Assembly (NCBI RefSeq): GCF_008000815.1
Contig: NZ_CP042806.1
Coordinates: 124,001 to 188,000, forward strand
From: Terriglobus albidus
GTDB lineage: Bacteria; Acidobacteriota; Terriglobia; Terriglobales; Acidobacteriaceae
Length of the DNA: 64,000 bases
Reading direction: 5' to 3'
Part shown: positions 44,462 through 51,591 of the stretch, one piece after another
Layout of the letters: every line of letters starts with the position of its first letter
Position numbering within the stretch: position 1 is the first letter of the stretch
Notes under the pieces: generated by a model
What the model saw: only the letters and a program-made list of their open reading frames with translations
Told to the model about the DNA's origin: nothing
The model's database searches: none
Program-made: the position numbers and the translations under genes

Positions 44462-44657
44462 GCTTTAAAAACAGTTCGAGCTTCGCTGAATCTCCCATCC
44501 ATCGCATCGCGATGGGTGGGAATCTCGGGAAGCGAGATCAGAGAATGCGAAAGCCGAGCCTGGCTCTCAACTAGCCACAGCCTTAACACTTCAACTTTTA
44601 ACTCCCACCCACACCCCTCACCAGCCACGATCTTTTTTGAGACAATGACACCCACCG

Positions 44658-45167
44658 ATGAATCCTGTTCTTGATCACTGGAACGCGTTGCCCGCCGATC
44701 AGGCCAAGGCTGAAATTCTGCCCGCCAATGGCTCGCACGAGTGGGCTGAGCAGATGGTCTCGCATCGTCCTTATCCGAATGAGCAAACGCTCTTCGAGGT
44801 CGCCGATCACATCTGGTATCACCTGGATGCCGATGCCCGGCAGCAGGCCTTCGACTCACATCCACGCATTGGCCAGCGGCATGCCGCCAAAGAGGCGACG
44901 GAGAAATCGCTGGCTTGGTCGTCGCAGGAGCAGACGCTCTCCGACGATGAGCGTCTGAAGCAGGAACTGGCCGAAGCCAACAAGCAGTATGAAGAGAAGT
45001 TCGACCGCATCTTCATCGTCTGTGCCACAGGCAAGACGCAGCAGCAGATGCTGGAGATCCTGCGTCAGCGTCTTAACAATGACGACGAGACCGAGTTTGC
45101 AGAGGCCGCCGAGCAGCAGCGCCAGATCACCCAGCTTCGCCTGCGCAAATGGCTTGCAGGCAATTGA
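44658..45167 (+). CDS. uraD: OHCU decarboxylase
   Basis: The product is 169 residues. SHPRIGQR carries catalytic His68; FIVCATGKTQQQMLEILRQRL is the family signature. It decarboxylates 2-oxo-4-hydroxy-4-carboxy-5-ureidoimidazoline to S-allantoin, the last of the three uricase-pathway steps. uraH follows after 12 bases. Confidence 0.92.
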   Translation: MNPVLDHWNALPADQAKAEILPANGSHEWAEQMVSHRPYPNEQTLFEVADHIWYHLDADARQQAFDSHPRIGQRHAAKEATEKSLAWSSQEQTLSDDERLKQELAEANKQYEEKFDRIFIVCATGKTQQQMLEILRQRLNNDDETEFAEAAEQQRQITQLRLRKWLAGN

Positions 45168-45179
45168 GGAGCAATCACT

Positions 45180-45518
45180 ATGTCCATCTCCACTCACATC
45201 CTCGATACCGCGGCAGGCCGCCCGGCCACTCATGTCGCCGTCAGCTTGCGTCGTTTTGAAAACAACACATGGAAGGCCGTCTCTGACGCGTGCACCGACA
45301 ACGACGGACGCGTCCGCGCTCTGCTTCCGCCCGAGACCCAGCTTACTGCCGGTCTCTACCGCGTCACCTTCGCCACCGGAGAATACTTCGCCGCCCGTGG
45401 ACAGCAGACGCTCTATCCGATGATCGAGATCACCTTTGAAGCCCGTCCAGGTGAGCAGCACTACCACATCCCTCTGCTGCTGACCGCGAACGGCTTCACC
45501 ACCTATCGCGGGACGTAG
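45180..45518 (+). CDS. uraH: 5-hydroxyisourate hydrolase (transthyretin-like)
   Basis: The product is 112 residues with GAGG upstream. STHILDTAAGRPATHVAVSL provides the first catalytic His, HYHIPLLLTANGFTTYRGT the second site and the C-terminal YRG-type tetrapeptide that distinguishes HIUase from transthyretin. It hydrolyses 5-hydroxyisourate made by the uricase encoded next. Confidence 0.95.
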   Translation: MSISTHILDTAAGRPATHVAVSLRRFENNTWKAVSDACTDNDGRVRALLPPETQLTAGLYRVTFATGEYFAARGQQTLYPMIEITFEARPGEQHYHIPLLLTANGFTTYRGT

Positions 45519-45529
45519 CGAGGATGGGT

Positions 45530-45621
45530 AGAGATGCGGATTTCTCCGCTCCCTGCGGTCGCTACGAAATGACAAACAAAAAGCCGACCGCAGTGTTATT
45601 TATCACCTGGAAAATGCTCTA
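45530..45621. repeat. R2 unit and R1 end fragment between uraH and uricase
   Basis: GCGGATTTCTCCGCT and ACGAAATGACAA (to 45575), then GGAAAATGCTCTA (45609-45621), a solo right end of R1. Confidence 0.65.
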
Positions 45622-45650
45622 TCGCAGTCGGTAGGGAGGCTGTACCTTAT

Positions 45651-46505
45651 ATGCCTATGGTCAAGCTCGCTCAAAACCGTTACGGCAAATCCCGCGTCCG
45701 CCTTCTGAAGGTCACCCGTCATGAAGGGCATCATCATGTCGATGAGTGGACGGTAGAGGTACTGCTGCAGGGCGACTTCATCAGCGCGCATGTTGAAGGC
45801 GATAACTCGAAGATTCTGCCGACGGACACGATGAAGAACACCGTGTACTACATGGCGCACCGGTCTAGTGCCACCTCCATGGAACAGTTCGCCGAGGAGC
45901 TGATCGACTTCCTGCTCTCGCGCAATCCGCAGGTGCTCGCTGCTGAAGTCACGGTCCACTCGGCGCTGTGGAAGCACATGAAGGTTGACGGCAGCCTGCA
46001 TCCCACGGCCTTCATCCGCGGCAGCGATGAACAGCAGACCACGCACGTCGTCCGCCATCAGCCCGGCGGGTTCCAGGTCACCTCCGGTCTCAGCAACCTG
46101 GTCATCATGAAGACTGCAAAGTCGGGCTTTGAGGATTACATCGTCGACGAGCTCACAACGCTGAAGCCAACCAGCGACCGTATCTTCGCCACTGCCTGCA
46201 CGGCGACCTGGAAGTACATTCACGCCGCTCCACTGCACTACAACCAGCTGCGCGAGCGCGCGCGTGAGACCATGCTGCATACCTTCGCCGGCCACGAGTC
46301 GAAGTCGGTACAGCAGACGCTCTATGCCATGGGCGAAGCGGTCCTGGAAGCGGTGACGGAGATCAGCGAAATTACGCTCACCATGCCTAACAAACATGCC
46401 CTGCTCGTGGATCTCGATCGCTTCGGGATGAAGAACAATAACGAGATCTTCGTTCCGACAGACGAACCCCACGGGACGATCCAGGCGACGCTTGTTCGCA
46501 TGTAG
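45651..46505 (+). CDS. Urate oxidase (cofactor-free uricase)
   Basis: The product is 284 residues; MVKLAQ two codons in is an alternative start. T-fold uricase motifs: KLAQNRYGKSRVRLLKV, DNSKILPTDTMKNTVYYMA with the catalytic threonine, and GSDEQQTTHVVR, TTLKPTSDRIFATACTATW and ALLVDLDRFGMKNNNEIFVPTDEPHG. It oxidises urate to 5-hydroxyisourate without a metal. Placement next to uraD and uraH gives the full urate-to-allantoin set. Confidence 0.93.
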   Translation: MPMVKLAQNRYGKSRVRLLKVTRHEGHHHVDEWTVEVLLQGDFISAHVEGDNSKILPTDTMKNTVYYMAHRSSATSMEQFAEELIDFLLSRNPQVLAAEVTVHSALWKHMKVDGSLHPTAFIRGSDEQQTTHVVRHQPGGFQVTSGLSNLVIMKTAKSGFEDYIVDELTTLKPTSDRIFATACTATWKYIHAAPLHYNQLRERARETMLHTFAGHESKSVQQTLYAMGEAVLEAVTEISEITLTMPNKHALLVDLDRFGMKNNNEIFVPTDEPHGTIQATLVRM

Positions 46506-46818
46506 CGCGAGCGATTGAATAATCGAATGATTAAGTCATTGAATAATGAACAGCCGGGCGCCTCATGTCCATTCGAGACATGGGATATTCGAGCGAAGCT
46601 CGAACCAGGTGGGAGCCGTGGGCTTTTAGCCCACGGTCAATTCGCTCAGATAGAAATGGGCTTTAGCCCTGGGCTTTCCGCTGATCGACAGAAGAGACCC
46701 GGGGCTAACGCCCATCTACTTCTATCTTTTATCAGCGGGCTGAAGCCCGCTGCTCCCACCAGTCACGCTCTGGCCATATCAGACCAAAGGAACTTGTCTA
46801 CACACTCTGGCAACTCGC
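46506..46818. repeat. 313-base gap: octamer array, R4 and R3 repeats
   Basis: 46512-46550 is an 8-bp array (GATTGAAT, AATCGAAT, GATTAAGT, CATTGAAT). 46556-46606 is R4 (ATTCGAGCGAAGCTCGAA). 46608-46760 is R3 with exact outer ends GGTGGGAGC/GCTCCCACC. No gene was seen. Confidence 0.75.
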
Positions 46819-48018
46819 ATGTCCGCTGATCGTATCCTTTCCCGCTGCCGCGAGCTCGCCGCCATCACTGATGTTCCTGGCGAGACGACGCGCACCTATC
46901 TTTCTCCGGCGATGCGGCGAGCGAATGAACAGTTGATGGCGTGGGTTGCGGCTAAGGGCTTCACCGTGCGCTATGACGCCGCGGGAAATCTGCGCATCGT
47001 GCGTGCAGCCCCCATCGAGACTAATCGCACCTTCATCGTTGCGTCGCATCTCGATACGATTCCCAACGCCGGAGCCTTCGATGGTCCGCTCGGTATCGTG
47101 CTTGGCCTGGCGTTGCTGGAAGAGGCTCCGCCGCTGCCCTTCCACCTCGAGCTCATTGCCTTCAGTGAAGAAGAGGGCGTTCGTTTCGGCTTCCCCTTCA
47201 TCGGGAGCAAAGCACTGACCGGCGAACTTACGGATGATCTACTGGCGCGCGTCGATGGCAAGGGCACATCCGTGCGCCAAGCCATTACCGCCTATGGCTT
47301 GAACCCGGAGGAGTTGGGCGAAGCTCAGCTGCACAGCGGGCACTTCGGTTATCTGGAATTTCACATTGAGCAGGGGCCTGTTCTCGAGCATGAAGACCGC
47401 TCGCTCGGGATTGTCACTGCCATCATTGGCCAGTCGCGGCTTCAGCTTGTCTTTACCGGCAAAGCCAATCATGCGGGCACGACGCCAATGCATCTGCGTC
47501 ACGATGCTCTGGCCGCCGCCGCCGAGTTCGTCCTAGCCGCCGAAAGACTGGGCCGTAACACTCCAGGCCTGGTAGCAACCGTCGGTCAGCTGTCGCCGCA
47601 GCCAGGTGCGGGCAACGTGATCCCCGGAGAAACCGTGCTCTCGCTTGACGTCCGCCATGCAGACGATACCGTGCGCCATGGCAGCGTGGAGACTCTGCTA
47701 AAAGCCGCTCACGCCATCACCCAGGCTCGCGGCATGGTTGTCTCGTTCGCAGCAAAGCTCGATCAGCCGGCCGTCCCCATGGACCCGAAGCTGACCGCCC
47801 TGCTCGCCGAAGCGGCCGCACCATGCCATCCGCTCTCCATGACCAGCGGGGCGGGTCACGACGCCATGATCGTCGCTCCCCATCTGCCGGCCGCCATGCT
47901 TTTTTTACGGACACCAAATGGACTTTCACATCATCCGGATGAAACCGTGCATCCGGAGGATGTACAGTTAGCCTTTGAAACCGGACTCCGGTTTCTGGAG
48001 CGCATCGCCGATGTTTAA
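46819..48018 (+). CDS. allC: Allantoate amidohydrolase (M20 family)
   Basis: The product is 399 residues. Metal-site segments: VASHLDTIPNAGAFDGPLG (first His and bridging Asp), AFSEEEGVRFGFPFIGSKAL (catalytic Glu pair), LEFHIEQGPVLE, and SGAGHDAMIVA with the late His; the lid domain holds GKANHAGTTPM. It converts allantoate to ureidoglycine with release of ammonia and CO2. Its 3' end overlaps the next gene by eight bases. Confidence 0.87.
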   Translation: MSADRILSRCRELAAITDVPGETTRTYLSPAMRRANEQLMAWVAAKGFTVRYDAAGNLRIVRAAPIETNRTFIVASHLDTIPNAGAFDGPLGIVLGLALLEEAPPLPFHLELIAFSEEEGVRFGFPFIGSKALTGELTDDLLARVDGKGTSVRQAITAYGLNPEELGEAQLHSGHFGYLEFHIEQGPVLEHEDRSLGIVTAIIGQSRLQLVFTGKANHAGTTPMHLRHDALAAAAEFVLAAERLGRNTPGLVATVGQLSPQPGAGNVIPGETVLSLDVRHADDTVRHGSVETLLKAAHAITQARGMVVSFAAKLDQPAVPMDPKLTALLAEAAAPCHPLSMTSGAGHDAMIVAPHLPAAMLFLRTPNGLSHHPDETVHPEDVQLAFETGLRFLERIADV

Positions 48019-48745
48019 CCTGGGACACTCTCGCAGCCGCACCGCCGGTGATCACTTCCTGCTCACGCCGGACACCTTCATCCGCTCGCCCTTTCCGGGA
48101 ATGCGCAACGCGGTGGCCATCGTGCACGTCTCTCCGGCTGCAGGGGCCGGTTTTACCCAGTACACGGCCGAGATGGCCGCTGACGGCTTGCTCGGCCACG
48201 CAGCCGCACAGCGCTTTTTCTACGTGCTCGAAGGCAGCGTCTCCCTGGTAGCCGAAGGCCGGCGGTACACGCTGAACGCCAACGGATATGCCTACATTCC
48301 CGAAGATCTGGAGCACAGCATCACCAGTGCACAGCCGGCAAAGCTCGCCGTCATCGAGAAGAAGTACCAGGTGCTCGATGGGGTAGAAGCCCCCGCGCTT
48401 TTGGTCGGTGACGAGACCAAAGTTGCCTCTACCGCGCTGAACGGGGATGAAGATCTGCAGGTGCGCGCTCTATTGCCCGGCGATACGGCATTTGATTTCG
48501 CCGTCAACACCATGAGCTACAAGCCCGGCGCAGCGCTTTCGCAAACCGAGATTCATGTCATGGAACACGGCCTGCTGATGATGACCGGCGGAGGCATCTA
48601 CAAGCTCGCCGATCAGTGGTATCCGGTAACTGCGGGCGACTTCATCTACATGGCTCCGTACTGCCCGCAGTGGTTCGGAGCTCTTGGTAAAGAACCGGCA
48701 AAATATCTCATCTACAAAGACTGGAACCGGCACCCGCTCGCATGA
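48011..48745 (+). CDS. allE: (S)-ureidoglycine aminohydrolase
   Basis: The product is 244 residues from the ATG at 48011 (the frame starting earlier overlaps allC heavily and is rejected). Bicupin: first cupin RFFYVLEGSVSLVAEGRRYTLNANGYAYIPEDLEHSI, second with TEIHVMEHGLLMMTGGGIYKL and GDFIYMAPYCPQWFGALG, the latter carrying the manganese ligands. It hydrolyses ureidoglycine to ureidoglycolate and ammonia. Overlaps at both ends imply coupled translation. Confidence 0.92.
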   Translation: MFNLGHSRSRTAGDHFLLTPDTFIRSPFPGMRNAVAIVHVSPAAGAGFTQYTAEMAADGLLGHAAAQRFFYVLEGSVSLVAEGRRYTLNANGYAYIPEDLEHSITSAQPAKLAVIEKKYQVLDGVEAPALLVGDETKVASTALNGDEDLQVRALLPGDTAFDFAVNTMSYKPGAALSQTEIHVMEHGLLMMTGGGIYKLADQWYPVTAGDFIYMAPYCPQWFGALGKEPAKYLIYKDWNRHPLA

Positions 48746-49995
48746 AGATCGCCGTTAACCTTGACCGTCTGTCGTCGGAACTGGAAGACCTCGCCAGCTT
48801 CTCCGATGCTCCGCCCTCCGAGGAAGGCACCGCTGTTACGCGCGTCGTTTTCACCAGCACCGATCTGGAAGCGCGCACCTTCCTGGAGACACTGGCCGAG
48901 AAGGCCGGCCTCCGCATTCGCCGCGACGCCGTCGGCAACATCTTCTTCCGCTGGGAAGGCTCTGACCCATCGCTCGCGCCCATCGGTACCGGATCGCATA
49001 CAGACGCGATTCCTCATGCCGGTATGTATGACGGTACGGTCGGAGTGCTCGGCGGTCTGGAAGCGATTCGGGCGCTGAAGGAAGCGGGCTTCCAGCCCAA
49101 ACGCTCGATCGAGCTGCTGATGTTTACCTCCGAGGAGCCGACACGCTTCGGCATCGGCTGTCTCGGGTCACGTCTGCTCTCGGGCACGCTCTCGCCGGAG
49201 AAGGCCGATGCCTTGATCGACAAGCACGAACGCACACTGGAAGAGGTCCGTACTGCTGCCGGTTTCTCCGGCGGTCTCGATACCGTGAAGCTCCCCGCCG
49301 GCTACTACCACCACTGGCTGGAGTTGCACATCGAACAAGGACCGTTGCTGGAGCGGGAAGGCCTGCCCATCGGCATCGTCACCGCCATTGCGGCGCCTGC
49401 CAGCTATAAGTTTTACCTGGAAGGTTTCGGCGGACATGCTGGTGCCCTGTTGATGCCTGAGCGCAAAGATGCCCTCTGCGCTGCTGCGGAGCTGATCCTC
49501 TCGGTCGAGCGCAATACCCTGGCCACCGGCGCGATTGACACCGTCGGCACTGTGGGGACAGCGCAGATCCATCCTGGCGCCGTGAACTCCGTGCCCAGCC
49601 GCGTGACGCTGGAGCTGGATCTGCGCGACATCGACCCGGCGCGCCGCGAGTCTGTCATCGAAGCCGTCCGCCGCGATATCGCCGCCATCCAGGCGAAACG
49701 TGGTGTCACCGTCCGCGAAGAGCTGGTCAATGCCGACCCGCCGGCAACCAGCGATGCCACCATCGTGGCCGCGCTGGAAGAGGTCTGCCGCGATGCGAAG
49801 ATCCTATACAAGAAGATGGTGAGCCGCGCGTACCACGACTCGCTTTTCATGGCGCGCATCTCTCCCATTGCGATGATCTTCATTCCATGCCGCAACGGCG
49901 TCTCGCATCGCCCGGATGAGTATGCCTCTCCAGAGGCAATTGGCACCGGCGTCAGCGTCCTTGCAGCCGCCATGGCACGGCTTGCGGCACAATAG
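48742..49995 (+). CDS. Ureidoglycolate amidohydrolase, plant-type (M20)
   Basis: The product is 417 residues, a second M20 enzyme. GSHTDAIPHAGMYDGTVGVLGGLEA and MFTSEEPTRFGIGCLGSRLL form the metal site, with LELHIEQGPLLEREGLPIGIV following. The C-terminal SLFMARISPIAMIFIPCRNGVSHRPDEYASPE resembles plant ureidoglycolate amidohydrolase more than AllC. It would release glyoxylate, two ammonia and CO2. An alternative is a second allantoate or N-carbamoyl-amino-acid amidohydrolase. It overlaps allE by four bases. Confidence 0.8.
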   Translation: MKIAVNLDRLSSELEDLASFSDAPPSEEGTAVTRVVFTSTDLEARTFLETLAEKAGLRIRRDAVGNIFFRWEGSDPSLAPIGTGSHTDAIPHAGMYDGTVGVLGGLEAIRALKEAGFQPKRSIELLMFTSEEPTRFGIGCLGSRLLSGTLSPEKADALIDKHERTLEEVRTAAGFSGGLDTVKLPAGYYHHWLELHIEQGPLLEREGLPIGIVTAIAAPASYKFYLEGFGGHAGALLMPERKDALCAAAELILSVERNTLATGAIDTVGTVGTAQIHPGAVNSVPSRVTLELDLRDIDPARRESVIEAVRRDIAAIQAKRGVTVREELVNADPPATSDATIVAALEEVCRDAKILYKKMVSRAYHDSLFMARISPIAMIFIPCRNGVSHRPDEYASPEAIGTGVSVLAAAMARLAAQ

Positions 49996-50009
49996 GAACA
50001 CAGACGCGC

Positions 50010-51377
50010 ATGCCGATTCTCTCCATCAATCCCTCTACAGGAAAAACGCTGCGGCACTTCGATGCCCTGCCCCCGGAACAACTGGAGGCCAAACTGGCCC
50101 TCGCCGCCTCCGCCTGGAAGGCGTACCAGGAGGTGCCGCTGGAGCACCGCGCTCTCTGTATGCGCAAGCTGGCCTCTCTCATTGAAGATGAGACGGAAGA
50201 GCTCGCACGCCTGATGACGCTGGAGATGGGCAAGCCCATCCGCGCGGCCCGTGCCGAGGCACAGAAGTGCGCCACCGCATGCCGCTTTTACGCCGAGAAC
50301 GCAGCCAAATTTCTTACGTCCGAGGCGGTCCCGACCGAAGCCTCCAGCAGTTATGTCCGCTTCGATCCACTGGGCGTCATTCTTGCCGTCATGCCCTGGA
50401 ACTTTCCGCTGTGGCAGGTCTTCCGCTTCCTGGCTCCAGCCCTGATGGCAGGCAACGTCGGTCTGCTGAAACACGCCTCGAATGTGCCCCAGTGTGCTCT
50501 CACGATCGAGGCACTGACTCGGCGCGCAGGGTTCCCCCGTGGTGTTTTCCAGGCGCTTCTCATCGAGTCGTCTGACGTGGCAAAAGTCATTGATGATCCA
50601 CGCGTCGCCGCGATCACGTTGACCGGCAGCAATCCCGCCGGTTCCGCCGTTGCCGCACAGGCAGGCAAGCTGATCAAGAAGACCGTCCTGGAGCTTGGCG
50701 GCTCTGATCCATTTATCGTGATGCCGTCGGCCGATCTGAACGTTGCGATCGACACCGCCATCAAGGCACGGACCATCAACAACGGCCAGTCGTGCATCGC
50801 GGCCAAGCGATTTATTGTTCACGAGAGCATCTACAACGAGTTTCAGGAGCGCTTCTCCGTGGGTATGGATAACCTGAAGGTGGGCGATCCCCTGCTCGAT
50901 GAGACCGACGTCGGCCCGCTGGCAACTTCGAAGGGCCTGGAAGAAGTGCAAGCTCAGGTACAGGCCTGCATCGATGCCGGAGCTCTACTGATCACCGGCG
51001 GCGAACGCATGATGGTGGACCAGGGAAATTACTTCGAGCCTACCGTGATCGCAGGTTTGTCGCGCACCGCACCGGTCTATCGAGAAGAGATCTTCGGTCC
51101 GGTGGCGCTGCTCTTCCGTGTCCACTCACTCGATGAAGCGATTGAGGTTGCCAACGATACGCCCTTCGGCCTTGGAGCCTCTGCCTGGACACATGACCCG
51201 GTCGAACAGCAGCGCTTTGTTGCTGATCTGCAGGCCGGCTCGGTTTTCATCAATGCCATGGTCGCCAGCGATCCACGCCTGCCGTTCGGCGGAGTGAAGC
51301 AGTCCGGTTTCGGCCGTGAGCTTTCAGCAGTGGGCATGCATGAGTTTATGAATCGGAAGACGGTTGTCGTGGCTTAA
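50010..51377 (+). CDS. NAD(P)-dependent aldehyde dehydrogenase, succinate-semialdehyde (YneI) type
   Basis: The product is 455 residues. MPWNFPLWQVFR, ITLTGSNPAGSAVAAQAGK, LELGGSDPF with general-base Glu228 and NNGQSCIAAKRF with nucleophile Cys262. The missing ~25 N-terminal residues relative to longer ALDHs and the SNPAGSA loop place it with YneI/Sad. It begins 14 bases after the ureidoglycolate enzyme, so it may oxidise an aldehyde from the ureide route (glyoxylate or tartronate semialdehyde); this is a guess from position. Confidence 0.88.
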   Translation: MPILSINPSTGKTLRHFDALPPEQLEAKLALAASAWKAYQEVPLEHRALCMRKLASLIEDETEELARLMTLEMGKPIRAARAEAQKCATACRFYAENAAKFLTSEAVPTEASSSYVRFDPLGVILAVMPWNFPLWQVFRFLAPALMAGNVGLLKHASNVPQCALTIEALTRRAGFPRGVFQALLIESSDVAKVIDDPRVAAITLTGSNPAGSAVAAQAGKLIKKTVLELGGSDPFIVMPSADLNVAIDTAIKARTINNGQSCIAAKRFIVHESIYNEFQERFSVGMDNLKVGDPLLDETDVGPLATSKGLEEVQAQVQACIDAGALLITGGERMMVDQGNYFEPTVIAGLSRTAPVYREEIFGPVALLFRVHSLDEAIEVANDTPFGLGASAWTHDPVEQQRFVADLQAGSVFINAMVASDPRLPFGGVKQSGFGRELSAVGMHEFMNRKTVVVA

Positions 51378-51423
51378 GCAGTTAGGCGCTTTCGCCCTAT
51401 TTTGATTCACCTCGAAGCTGGGT

Positions 51424-51540
51424 GGGATATATTCCCCAAAAACCGGGGTGCCTCACATATGGGTCCAAAACGGATCGAGCTTCGCTCGATCATCCCACAT
51501 AAGCTTCGCGTATGTGGGGCACCCGGTGTATGGGCTGCAG
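51424..51540. repeat. R4 repeat pair
   Basis: GATCGAGCTTCGCTCGATC and CCCACATAAGCTTCGCG, then GGGGCACCCGGTGTATGGG. Confidence 0.65.
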
Positions 51541-51549
51541 ATAAACAGA

Positions 51550-51574
51550 AAGGCGCGGCCGATAGCCGCGCCTT
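51550..51574. terminator. Bidirectional terminator between aldehyde dehydrogenase and receptor
   Basis: A 10-bp stem AAGGCGCGGC/GCCGCGCCTT with loop CGATA; TTTCTT follows on plus and TTTCTGTTTAT on minus. It lies 17 bases after the receptor stop on the minus strand. Confidence 0.88.
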
Positions 51575-51591
51575 TCTTCATTTGGATTAGT

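Noticed and set aside
49413-50951. 512-codon minus-strand frame
   Set aside because: Spans the ureidoglycolate enzyme and aldehyde dehydrogenase antisense; both sense proteins have complete catalytic motifs.
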